This document shows positions 8,397 through 15,064 of a DNA stretch of 48,759 bases, one piece after another. The notes below the pieces were generated by a model. It saw nothing but the letters and a program-made list of their open reading frames with translations. It ran no database searches and was not told where the DNA came from. Position numbers and translations under genes: made by a program. This DNA comes from Mycoplasma sp. CAG:877 (lineage in GTDB: Bacteria; Bacillota_I; Bacilli_A; RF39; UBA660), in the NCBI GenBank assembly GCA_000433455.1, contig HF992494.1, forward strand, positions 1 through 48,759, given 5' to 3'. Position 1 is the first letter of the stretch, and each line of letters opens with the position of its first letter.

Positions 8397-8847
8397 TGCT
8401 ATTGTTGCCGCAATAGTTTTTCTTTTAACTGGTTGTACTACTGGTAATGTGGCTAGTGCTGATGGTAAGAAGATTTGTAGTAGAACTGGAACAGTTACTA
8501 ATGGTACTTCTAAGATGAGTTATGAAGTTTATTATGAGGATGATTATGTTACAATACTTCACTCGACAGAAGAGGTTACTAGTGATGATAGTAGTGTTCT
8601 TGATACTTATGAAGAAGCATATAAGAATATTTTTAAGGCATATGATGGATTAAAATACTATGATAATACTGTTACTAGAACTGATAACTCTATAATTAGT
8701 GATACTACTATTAATTACGCTAAGATAGATATCAACAAACTTTTGGAAATTGAAGGAGAAGAAGATAATGTTATTGAAGATGGAAAAGTAAAATTATCGA
8801 CTTGGCTTAGTTTTGCAAAGAAGTTTGGAGTAACTTGTGAGGACTAG
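8374..8847 (+). CDS. Small lipoprotein, possibly YehR/DUF1307-like
   Basis: A 157-residue exported lipoprotein. A short basic start and a hydrophobic stretch lead to the lipobox LLTGC, predicting cleavage and lipidation at that Cys (about 22). The mature part is acidic with two more Cys (KKICSR and the near-terminal VTCED), which could pair. The pattern of a conserved Cys near the start, YEVYYEDD and a tail with FGVTCED recalls DUF1307/YehR lipoproteins, but I cannot confirm this. In-frame ATGs lie at 8365, 8371 and 8374; AGAGG at 8360-8364 favours 8371 or 8374. It overlaps the DUF1003 gene. Confidence 0.75.
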   Translation: MKKLLINSAIVAAIVFLLTGCTTGNVASADGKKICSRTGTVTNGTSKMSYEVYYEDDYVTILHSTEEVTSDDSSVLDTYEEAYKNIFKAYDGLKYYDNTVTRTDNSIISDTTINYAKIDINKLLEIEGEEDNVIEDGKVKLSTWLSFAKKFGVTCED

Positions 8848-8859
8848 TTCCTTTTTCTT

Positions 8860-8934
8860 GTTCGAGTAGTTTAATGGATAAAATATTTCCCTCCGACGGA
8901 AATGATGTGAGTTCGATTCTCACCTTGAACACCA
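8860..8934 (+). tRNA. tRNA-Arg (anticodon CCG)
   Basis: Complete cloverleaf with encoded CCA: acceptor GTTCGAG/CTTGAAC (one G-T pair), weak D stem GTTT/AAAT, anticodon stem TTTCC/GGAAA with loop CTCCGAC, T arm GTGAG/CTCAC, discriminator A. The D loop carries GG followed by A20, an arginine identity element. It reads only CGG, a codon nearly absent from this window. Confidence 0.9.
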
Positions 8935-8973
8935 TCTTGTAAAGTGTATTACTTTATGATAATATAGTCTTAT

Positions 8974-9047
8974 GCCGATATAGTATAGTGGCAATACAGG
9001 TCCTTGGTAAGGATCAGCGGCAAGTTCAATTCTTGCTATCGGCACCA
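8974..9047 (+). tRNA. tRNA-Thr (anticodon GGT)
   Basis: Acceptor GCCGATA/TATCGGC is fully paired, D stem GTAT/ATAC, anticodon stem GGTCC/GGATC with loop TTGGTAA, T arm GCAAG/CTTGC, discriminator A and encoded CCA. It lies 39 bases after tRNA-Arg, probably in the same transcript. Confidence 0.93.
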
Positions 9048-9092
9048 TAGGGAAATCTGTCCAGACTTTTATAGTCTTGGATTTAATATAGA

Positions 9093-9127
9093 AAATATCA
9101 ATTTTTAAAAGAAGTTGGTATTTTTTT
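9093..9127 (+). terminator. Rho-independent terminator of the tRNA pair
   Basis: AAATATCAA (9093-9101) pairs with TTGGTATTT (9115-9123), one T-G pair, followed by a T-run. Confidence 0.75.
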
Positions 9128-9156
9128 GTTATTAATTAAAGAAAGGACAGGTTTAA

Positions 9157-9401
9157 ATGATCAATATTGTAAAGAAAGAATTAGAATTTGATGATGAATT
9201 AGTAAGGAGAAAATAATTGCTGATTATTTAGAAGTTATACAAAATTGATTTAGTAGTTATAATAGTAAACAAGATGATTTAGAAAGATAATTTTATGGTA
9301 AAGTTATATTAGAGAAGAAGATTAATTAGTTAAACATGTAAATATAGTGGTGGAGCTTCTGAGAAAATAAATATCACTTTTGAATTTGCTAGTTTAAGTC
9401 G
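9157..9401 (+). pseudogene. Decayed coding region, family unrecognised
   Basis: After a plausible RBS (AAAGGACAGG) an ATG at 9157 opens a frame of 19 codons (MINIVKKELEFDDELVRRK) that stops at TAA. In the +1 frame the reading continues as EKIIADYLEVIQN, then, past in-frame stops, FSSYNSKQDDLER and FYGKVILEKKIN. A later stretch around 9343-9415 reads KYSGGASEKINITFEFASL. Composition is protein-like but broken by at least one frameshift and several stops. I could not name the family. The rest of the 9048-9621 gap holds the tRNA terminator, a dispersed repeat and the promoter of the next gene. Confidence 0.5.
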
Positions 9402-9408
9402 GTTTATA

Positions 9409-9479
9409 TTATTATGAATATGTCAAGGAAACTTTCATAAAGTAAAAAAGGGAATACTTAATTTTGTTGAACGAGTACT
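9409..9479 (+). repeat. Dispersed repeat, copy A (inverted match to 41225-41297)
   Basis: Bases 9409-9434 are a 26-base exact reverse-complement match to 41272-41297. Bases 9448-9462 match 41244-41258 exactly, with the same 13-base gap between the two blocks. A third short block (GAGTACT, 9473-9479) matches weakly with a 4-base offset. At the other site this region is the upstream flank and 5' part of a predicted antisense RNA. Here it is followed by a T-run but lacks the strong second hairpin, so it looks like a degenerate or shortened copy. Confidence 0.8.
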
Positions 9480-9563
9480 ATTTTTTTATTTAATGGCACT
9501 TTTAATTACTTTTTCTAAAGAATAGTAAGTTTAATATTTTATTAAACAAAAGGTATAAAAGAA

Positions 9564-9572
9564 TGATATAAT
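9564..9572 (+). promoter_or_regulatory. Extended -10 promoter
   Basis: TGA followed by TATAAT (9567-9572), 49 bases before the start at 9622. Confidence 0.6.
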
Positions 9573-9621
9573 TATTTTAGAAATGTAGTTTGTAGTTATT
9601 ATAGATATAGGAGTAGAGTTT

Positions 9622-10566
9622 ATGTATAATGAAGCAATTAATACAAATAATAAAATTATTTCTACTAATTTAATAGCAAATATATTTAGTAGAATGAATG
9701 AAGTAATGAAGTTATATACAACAAGAGCTAAAAAAGAAGAACAAACATATAATAGTTTACCTTTTGAAGAACAACTTAATATGAAAAGAAGGTACAATAC
9801 TTTTGTGTCAGACTTTTCTTTTAGTGTTGATTTTTATGATTCAACAATTATAAAAATAGATAGTTTTGAAAAGTTTATAGGAATATTTAATTCAAGATTA
9901 TCAGAGATTAAAAGTATTGTTAGTAACTTTAGTATTAGTTATTTTGATGAGGAGAATAAGTATCATTCTAATTCGATTGGTTTTATGATTTATGAGAATA
10001 GTTTTGATATAAATGTTGCGATAGATACTACAAATGAGGAAGTGGTTGAATTATTTGATTATATAAAAGAATCTATTTCTAAAGCTCCAGCAAAGTATGA
10101 TTTTGTAATGAAAAATAAGAATAAAATTTGTTTTTCATATACTTTTGCATCTGGTTGTTTTGTTGCAATTATATTATCTACTATTTTAGTTTGTATTCCT
10201 CCAGTATTTTCTGTATTTATAAGTGGTGGGTATTGGATGCTATTTCCAATTTGTTGTTTAATACTAGGATATTCTTTAGGATTTGTATTGTTTTCAGGTT
10301 CTATTAATGATTTGTATAAGAGTATTGATATGGAGAAGATATATGATGGATATGATCCAAATACATTTGAGTCAAGATATAAATCTGATAAGAATAGTTA
10401 TATAAATAGTAGTGAAGTAATTATCGGGAAGAATGTTCACAATTTGAGTACTAGGAAGAAAATAAAACATTTATATCGTGATAAGAAAAAATATATTAAA
10501 TATGAACTAATTGCGATAGTGGTTATTACATTGATTTTATTTTCACTTCAATATTTGATGGGGTGA
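9622..10566 (+). CDS. Uncharacterised membrane protein
   Basis: This 314-residue protein is not one I recognise. Residues 1-170 form a soluble, charged domain without a signal peptide. Two closely spaced membrane helices follow (about 172-192 and 206-226), then a polar loop (227-290) and a last helix (292-311). The topology suggests a cytosolic N-domain. The RBS AGGAG (9609-9613) is 8 bases before ATG 9622. Its stop codon lies inside the RBS of the metallophosphoesterase gene, so the two form an operon. Confidence 0.75.
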   Translation: MYNEAINTNNKIISTNLIANIFSRMNEVMKLYTTRAKKEEQTYNSLPFEEQLNMKRRYNTFVSDFSFSVDFYDSTIIKIDSFEKFIGIFNSRLSEIKSIVSNFSISYFDEENKYHSNSIGFMIYENSFDINVAIDTTNEEVVELFDYIKESISKAPAKYDFVMKNKNKICFSYTFASGCFVAIILSTILVCIPPVFSVFISGGYWMLFPICCLILGYSLGFVLFSGSINDLYKSIDMEKIYDGYDPNTFESRYKSDKNSYINSSEVIIGKNVHNLSTRKKIKHLYRDKKKYIKYELIAIVVITLILFSLQYLMG

Positions 10567-10572
10567 TAGATT

Positions 10573-11343
10573 ATGAAAAAAAGAATAGCAATCATTTCTG
10601 ATATACATGGAAATTTAGAAGCAATGGAAGCAGTACTTAACGATATAAAAAAACAAGATATAGATGAAGTAATATGTTTGGGAGATTCTATTAGTCTTGG
10701 TCCTAATTCAAAAGAATGTGTTGATTTATTGATCAATAATAATATAAAATCAGTTTTGGGTAATCATGAAATATATTTACTTAGAGGAGTAGATTTTGAT
10801 TCATCTATTATGGGTGAAGAAAAAGAACATTATAAGAGTGTTTGGGCTTCATTAACTGAGAGGGAAGTTGATTATATAAAAAAGTGTCCTCTTTATTATG
10901 ATGTAAATATTAGTTATGATGATGAGAAGTTTAATAAGAAAATTATTTTGTGTCATTACTTAATTAATAATAAAGATGATATATATCCTTTTGAGAAAGA
11001 TAATTTAAAAAGAAATATTAATTTATGGAAAAAGTATAATGATGATAATATAACTTATTTTATAGGTCATCTTCATAATTCGTTTGATGTTAATGAAGTT
11101 GATGGTATATCAGGTGACTATATAGAAGATGATGGAACACTTACAAATATAGTTGTTGTTGATAGTTGTGGTTGTAGAAAAGATGAATATACTTCTTATA
11201 TGATTTTGGAGATTTCTAAAAGTATAAAATATGAAAAGAGAAAAGTTAAGTATGATAGAGATAAGTTTATTGATAAAGTATTAAGTCATGACTTTCCTGA
11301 TAAGAAGAATATACTTAAGTATTTTTATGGAGTAGAGTTGTAA
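10573..11343 (+). CDS. Calcineurin-like metallophosphoesterase
   Basis: This 256-residue cytosolic phosphoesterase carries the full set of metal-binding motifs in order: SDIHGN (9-14), GDSISLGP (about 41-48), GNHE (about 61), a central CHYL His, and GHLHN (about 157). This matches the YfcE/MJ0936-like group of dinuclear metal phosphodiesterases. The C-terminal 60 residues are a basic extension. Substrate is unknown; relatives act on small phosphodiesters or protein phosphates. It is co-transcribed with the membrane protein upstream (6 bases apart), which may localise or regulate it. Confidence 0.88.
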   Translation: MKKRIAIISDIHGNLEAMEAVLNDIKKQDIDEVICLGDSISLGPNSKECVDLLINNNIKSVLGNHEIYLLRGVDFDSSIMGEEKEHYKSVWASLTEREVDYIKKCPLYYDVNISYDDEKFNKKIILCHYLINNKDDIYPFEKDNLKRNINLWKKYNDDNITYFIGHLHNSFDVNEVDGISGDYIEDDGTLTNIVVVDSCGCRKDEYTSYMILEISKSIKYEKRKVKYDRDKFIDKVLSHDFPDKKNILKYFYGVEL

Positions 11344-11354
11344 TTTAACAATGT

Positions 11355-11395
11355 AAAAAACTACATTCATTTGATGTGAAAGTAGTTTTTTTGTT
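11355..11395 (+). terminator. Rho-independent terminator
   Basis: AAAAAACTAC (11355-11364) pairs with GTAGTTTTTT (11382-11391), with extra pairing in the loop and a T-run. Confidence 0.85.
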
Positions 11396-11516
11396 TATTT
11401 TAGCATATTACTTCTTATTTTGTATAATTAACTTTAATTATTGTTACTTAGATTTTTTCTTGTTGACATGAAAAAAATTAAGTTTTACTTTTATTTTGGA
11501 GTTTTCTTTTTATTCG

Positions 11517-11525
11517 TGGTACAAT
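11517..11525 (+). promoter_or_regulatory. Extended -10 promoter
   Basis: TGG followed by TACAAT (11520-11525), 19 bases before ATG 11544. Confidence 0.55.
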
Positions 11526-11543
11526 ATTAGCATAGGAGGTTTT

Positions 11544-12146
11544 ATGAAAAGAGAGATTGAAGTAATGCCTGGTAAGGGACTTGAAGATGTTGTTTCGGAA
11601 TTGATTACTGCTAGAGAAAATGGAGAGTCTGTATATTGTAAGTTTAATGGACATACATTAGATTCCGATACTGTTACTATGGATTCTGCTTTTTTAGAAG
11701 TAACTGGTAGATCTAAAGATGATTTTATGAGAGCAAGAGAAGAGTATTTAAAAGCATTAGAGAGAAGTTATGAGGGAATAGATATTCCTAAAGAGTTTGA
11801 TTTAGGAGCTATTTTAAATATAACAACGGGACGTCTTTTTACGAATATGGGTGATGTTGAAGAAGTGTGTACTTTCTTGGCTCGTAAGGCTAAAGATAAG
11901 ATGGGTTCTTTATTAGATCAAGGCGTTATGCGTGATTATGTTTTATCAGTATATCCAGAGTTAACTGGTGTTGGTAATGATGTTGTAATTAAGGATTTTG
12001 ATGATGCTAAAGCTTATGTAGATAGTCAAAAGAAGGCTTTTGGAGAGAAATTACCATTAACTCCTATGTCAAAAGGTTACATAAGGGAACATTTAGAAAA
12101 AAGTAGTAGTGATACAAATAAAACAGAAGGACATAAGACGATGTAA
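11544..12146 (+). CDS. Uncharacterised soluble protein
   Basis: A 200-residue, mostly acidic soluble protein that I cannot assign. The N-terminal 90 residues contain VYCKFNGHTLDSDTVTMDS followed by a helical FLEVTGRSKDDFMRAREEYLKAL stretch. The C-terminal tail (about 178-200) is polar and Ser/Lys-rich. No membrane segment or signal peptide is visible. Upstream in-frame codons exist back to 11496, but AGGAGG (11534-11539) and an extended -10 at 11520 place the start at ATG 11544. It stands alone between its own promoter and terminator. Confidence 0.75.
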   Translation: MKREIEVMPGKGLEDVVSELITARENGESVYCKFNGHTLDSDTVTMDSAFLEVTGRSKDDFMRAREEYLKALERSYEGIDIPKEFDLGAILNITTGRLFTNMGDVEEVCTFLARKAKDKMGSLLDQGVMRDYVLSVYPELTGVGNDVVIKDFDDAKAYVDSQKKAFGEKLPLTPMSKGYIREHLEKSSSDTNKTEGHKTM

Positions 12147-12154
12147 TATCTTAG

Positions 12155-12177
12155 GCAACAGTATGTTGCTTTTTTTA
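12155..12177 (+). terminator. Rho-independent terminator
   Basis: GCAACA (12155-12160) and TGTTGC (12164-12169) with a T-run. Confidence 0.8.
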
Positions 12178-12186
12178 TTTTCATTT

Positions 12187-12195
12187 TGGTATACT
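12187..12195 (+). promoter_or_regulatory. Extended -10 promoter
   Basis: TGG followed by TATACT (12190-12195), 24 bases before ATG 12219. Confidence 0.5.
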
Positions 12196-12218
12196 TATTT
12201 TAGTAATGGAGGTAATTT

Positions 12219-12692
12219 ATGAACGATAAGATAGTAGTTAAGAATTTAAATGATATGGAAGCTAAGTATAAAAATGAGCATGATGGGTATGAGTATAATA
12301 AATATGAAGTTACTAAAAGAAGTGATTTTAGTCAGGCTTATATTTGTTTTTATGAAATAATGCCTGAAAAGGCGGCTTTTCCTAAACATTATCATTCTTA
12401 TAATACAGAGTGTTTTTATATTATTAGTGGAGAAGGAGTTGTTCTTACTAAGGGGGAATCCATTAAAGTTAAAACAGGTGATATTATAGTATTCCCGTGT
12501 GGAGAGAATGGTACGCATAAATTAGTTAATACTTCTAAGACAGAAAAATTATTATATATTGATTTTGATACTACTAATTCTCCAGATATTATTCATTATG
12601 TTGATTCTAATAAGATTGGTATTATTGAACATAATATTTCTAGTACTTTTTATAGAGTTGGTGATGATGTTTCTTACTTTGAAGGAGAATAG
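12219..12692 (+). CDS. Cupin-domain protein
   Basis: This 157-residue single-domain cupin (RmlC-like beta barrel) has the first cupin motif at about 59-80 (HYHSYNTECFYIISGEG, with two His and a Glu as candidate metal ligands). The second is represented by GDIIVFPCGENGTHKL (about 88-103), with PxGxxH changed to PCGENGTH. It is probably a small metal-binding enzyme or sensor; the substrate cannot be read from sequence. It has its own promoter and shares a bidirectional terminator with the convergent gene at 12724. Confidence 0.85.
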   Translation: MNDKIVVKNLNDMEAKYKNEHDGYEYNKYEVTKRSDFSQAYICFYEIMPEKAAFPKHYHSYNTECFYIISGEGVVLTKGESIKVKTGDIIVFPCGENGTHKLVNTSKTEKLLYIDFDTTNSPDIIHYVDSNKIGIIEHNISSTFYRVGDDVSYFEGE

Positions 12693-12699
12693 ACTAAAT

Positions 12700-12727
12700 A
12701 AAAAAACTACTTTACAGTAGTTTTTAT
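12700..12727. terminator. Bidirectional terminator
   Basis: AAAAACTACT (12702-12711) and AGTAGTTTTT (12716-12725) give an A-flanked/T-flanked stem that serves both convergent genes. Confidence 0.85.
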
Positions 12728-13275
12728 TGTTTTTTATATTCTTTTGGCACTAGTGTTTTAGCAGCAGCTTCATCTATTACACTATCTTCTAGAGTTGCTC
12801 TATTGTTACTCATTCGCCAAGTATCTAGATGATCAAAAAATGTTTCTAAGTATGGATATTTTTCTTTTAGTTCAGTTGCATCAAGTACACCATTATATTC
12901 TTGCGATATTGGACAAAGAATTGATAAAACTCTATCGACATTTTCTTTTTTACTAAAAGCACTTGTTATTTGAGAGAAAAAACGATATGTTTCTTGTTCT
13001 ATTACAACAAAATAACTATATGGTTTTTCTTTTTTTACGAAATCTTTTGTTTCAATAAATGTTTCATCTAAATATTTGTATGAACTTAATGTTGGAACAT
13101 GTGAAGAATCTTCTGATACTTTGGTTATCCATTCTTTATGAGCTTTACTATTGAATTTTAAGATTCCACATATATAGTTAGTACTTTCTTTTTCAGATAT
13201 TATTGTAGATAGTGTTTGAGAAAGCTTTCCTGTTATATTGAATTGATCACGATATTTAAAATCTTTAAGTTCCAT
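12724..13275 (-). CDS. Uncharacterised protein
   Basis: This 183-residue soluble protein belongs to no family I can identify. It has an N-terminal part rich in beta-prone residues, a central FVKKEKPYSYFVVIEQETYRFFSQI segment, and an acidic helical C-terminus (KEKYPYLETFFDHLDTWR). No membrane segment or signal peptide is present. The start is firm: AAAGGAGG lies just upstream on the minus strand and a full TTGACT/TATAAT promoter precedes it. It is the only minus-strand gene between 1 and 29800. Confidence 0.7.
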   Translation of the reverse strand: MELKDFKYRDQFNITGKLSQTLSTIISEKESTNYICGILKFNSKAHKEWITKVSEDSSHVPTLSSYKYLDETFIETKDFVKKEKPYSYFVVIEQETYRFFSQITSAFSKKENVDRVLSILCPISQEYNGVLDATELKEKYPYLETFFDHLDTWRMSNNRATLEDSVIDEAAAKTLVPKEYKKQ

Positions 13276-13297
13276 GTGAACCTCCTTTGTATTATTT

Positions 13298-13325
13298 ATT
13301 ATATATTAAATATATAGAAAGTCAA
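13298..13325 (-). promoter_or_regulatory. SigA-type promoter for the minus-strand gene at 12724
   Basis: On the minus strand, TTGACT (13325-13320), a 16-base spacer and TATAAT (13303-13298). Confidence 0.75.
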
Positions 13326-13373
13326 ATGATTAGTTTGAGTAGTAATTACTAATTTTTATTTTATATTAAGTTA

Positions 13374-13382
13374 TGATATAGT
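13374..13382 (+). promoter_or_regulatory. Extended -10 promoter
   Basis: TGA followed by TATAGT (13377-13382), 20 bases before ATG 13402. Confidence 0.45.
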
Positions 13383-13401
13383 ATAAATAGGTGGAAATAT
13401 T

Positions 13402-13968
13402 ATGAGGATACATAATAAAAGTGAGAGTTTATATTATTTAGAAAAGCTTAGACTTAATCATTTTACAGAAGAGGTTTTTGATCCGAAAGATATGTTTGTG
13501 ATGAATAGGGTTAGAGAATTCTTAGAGGAGAATAATCAGAATTTATATGTTTTAAGAGATCCGACTAGATGTTCGGGAAAGACTTATTTTAATGTTTCTA
13601 GAGAGGAAGTTTTAGAATTAGTTGGACAATATACTAATAAGTTTTCAGTGGCGGTTAGTAGTAGGGCGTATGGGAAGTATGTATTAATTGGAGATATTTA
13701 TATTAGTAGGGATTTGGATGAGTTTTGGTTAATTGCTTCTGATAATCCTGATTATAATACGAGAATGGTTTTAAGAAATCCGAAATGGAATATTAATACT
13801 TGTTATTATGATAAGAAAATAGAAAATATTCCTAATATTGATAAAATAATAGACTATATATTTAAAAAAGAATTATTTGATGTAGTTGTTGAGTTTGCAG
13901 TTTATTTGGAGAAGATTGGTAAATATAATGAGTATGTTGCGATATTTGAACTTAGAACAGATTATTAG
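13402..13968 (+). CDS. Uncharacterised protein
   Basis: A 188-residue soluble protein of unknown function. A charged helical N-terminus (1-45) precedes a segment LYVLRDPTRCSGKTYFNVSREEV (about 50-72). Then comes a beta-rich stretch with AYGKYVLIGDIYISRDLDEFWLIAS and a C-terminal VVEFAVYLEKIGKYNEYVAIFELRTDY. The Gly-Lys in CSGKTY is not a Walker A motif (too short, no GxxxxGK). Start ATG 13402 follows AGGTGGA. A separate small gene follows after 54 bases. Confidence 0.7.
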   Translation: MRIHNKSESLYYLEKLRLNHFTEEVFDPKDMFVMNRVREFLEENNQNLYVLRDPTRCSGKTYFNVSREEVLELVGQYTNKFSVAVSSRAYGKYVLIGDIYISRDLDEFWLIASDNPDYNTRMVLRNPKWNINTCYYDKKIENIPNIDKIIDYIFKKELFDVVVEFAVYLEKIGKYNEYVAIFELRTDY

Positions 13969-14022
13969 TTTACTTTGTATAAAATTTTAAATTCTACTTA
14001 TATTAACTATAGGAGGAATTTT

Positions 14023-14454
14023 ATGGAAGAGAATATTAATGCTTTAGATGAAGTAAATAAGGGTGCTAGCATAGGAATGGAAGCAATTAGTTTTACGATG
14101 GATAAGGCAGAAGATGCAAATTTTATTAAAGTACTTAAAGGAGAATATGATAAGTATAAGGTTATTTCAGAAAAAATAGATAAAATATATAGAAAGTATA
14201 ATGATACTGATACACCACATGAAGTTAGTCCAATTACAAAGACTATGACTTGGTGGGGAATAGAGATGAAAACTTTTAATGATAAGAGTAATTCTAAGAT
14301 TGCAGAGTTATTAGTTAAAGGTACTAATATGGGAATTATTGAAGGAAGAAGAATTTTAAATAATAAAAATATAGGTAAAGAGGTAGAAAAGTTAGTTGAT
14401 GAATTTGTTAGAATGCAAGAAGATAGTCTTGAGATATTGAAAGAGTATTTATAG
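14023..14454 (+). CDS. Conserved helical protein, possibly ferritin-like/DUF2383-like
   Basis: This 143-residue, almost wholly helical soluble protein contains NKGASIGMEAISFTMDKAEDANFIKVL at the start and WWGIEMKTFNDKSNSKIAELLVKGTNMGIIEGRRIL in the middle. The pattern resembles small four-helix-bundle proteins found in many gut Bacillota, but the Glu/His metal ligands of true ferritins are not obvious. Function unknown. The start is ATG 14023, set by AGGAGG at 14011-14016; the in-frame extension back to 13975 has no RBS. Confidence 0.75.
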   Translation: MEENINALDEVNKGASIGMEAISFTMDKAEDANFIKVLKGEYDKYKVISEKIDKIYRKYNDTDTPHEVSPITKTMTWWGIEMKTFNDKSNSKIAELLVKGTNMGIIEGRRILNNKNIGKEVEKLVDEFVRMQEDSLEILKEYL

Positions 14455-14480
14455 AATCAATTCAATTGAATTGGTTTTTC
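14455..14480 (+). terminator. Rho-independent terminator
   Basis: AATCAATTC (14455-14463) and GAATTGGTT (14468-14476), with two T-G type pairs and a T-run. Confidence 0.75.
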
Positions 14481-14485
14481 TTTTG

Positions 14486-14494
14486 TGATATAAT
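14486..14494 (+). promoter_or_regulatory. Extended -10 promoter for tRNA-Thr
   Basis: TGA followed by TATAAT (14489-14494), 16 bases before the tRNA. Confidence 0.65.
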
Positions 14495-14510
14495 TAGTTT
14501 GTTAGTATGT

Positions 14511-14586
14511 GCCGAATTAGCTCAGTTGGTAGAGCAGTGCATTCGTAATGCAAAGGTCGAAGGTTCAAGTCCTTTACTCGGCACCA
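14511..14586 (+). tRNA. tRNA-Thr (anticodon CGT)
   Basis: Complete cloverleaf with encoded CCA: D stem GCTC/GAGC, anticodon stem GTGCA/TGCAA with loop TTCGTAA, T loop TTCAAGT, discriminator A. The acceptor GCCGAAT/ACTCGGC has one A-C mismatch at the sixth pair. It reads ACG. Confidence 0.92.
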
Positions 14587-14597
14587 TTTTAGTGAAT

Positions 14598-14628
14598 AAA
14601 GAGTTGACTTTTTAATTGACTCTTTTTA
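14598..14628 (+). terminator. Rho-independent terminator
   Basis: AAAGAGTTGA (14598-14607) pairs with TTGACTCTTT (14616-14625), followed by T residues; ends the tRNA transcript. Confidence 0.8.
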
Positions 14629-14669
14629 TTTTTTAATAATTTTATGTTATGATACTTTTAGGAGGAGTT

Positions 14670-15062
14670 ATGAAAGTAATTACCATTAAACAACCTTTTG
14701 CTTCTTTAATAGCAGCTGGTATTAAGGAGTATGAGTTTAGGACTTGGAAGAGTAAATATAGGGGGAAATTGTTAATACATGCAGGTAAGGGTATTAATAA
14801 GAAGGCAATGGAGAAGTTTAAATGTTACAACTTAGAATATCCTAGTGGTTGTATTATAGCGATATGTGATATGGTCGATTGTGTGAAGATTGATGATGAA
14901 GTACGTATGATGTTACGTGATAAGAATGAACTTGTTTATCATAATACTATAAATGATACAAGTAATGAGGGTTATGGTTTTAAATTAGAAAATGTTAAGA
15001 AGATAGAACCTATTTATGTATCTGGTAAATTAAGTTTATGGGATTATGATTATAAGGAGTAA
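14670..15062 (+). CDS. ASCH-domain protein
   Basis: This 130-residue protein is a single ASCH domain (PUA-like fold). The diagnostic N-terminus TIKQPFASLIAAGIKEYEFRTWKSKYRGKLLIHAGK shows the conserved Lys, Glu-Arg and His-Ala positions. ASCH proteins bind RNA or nucleosides; some are N4-acetylcytidine amidohydrolases (YqfB type). Which activity applies here cannot be read. The start is ATG 14670 because AGGAGG lies about 6 bases upstream. The next gene starts 3 bases after its stop, so they share an operon. Confidence 0.88.
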   Translation: MKVITIKQPFASLIAAGIKEYEFRTWKSKYRGKLLIHAGKGINKKAMEKFKCYNLEYPSGCIIAICDMVDCVKIDDEVRMMLRDKNELVYHNTINDTSNEGYGFKLENVKKIEPIYVSGKLSLWDYDYKE

Positions 15063-15064
15063 GT

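Noticed and set aside
13402..13968. A P-loop ATPase, because of CSGKTY.
   Set aside because: The full GxxxxGK[ST] spacing is missing and there is no Walker B motif.
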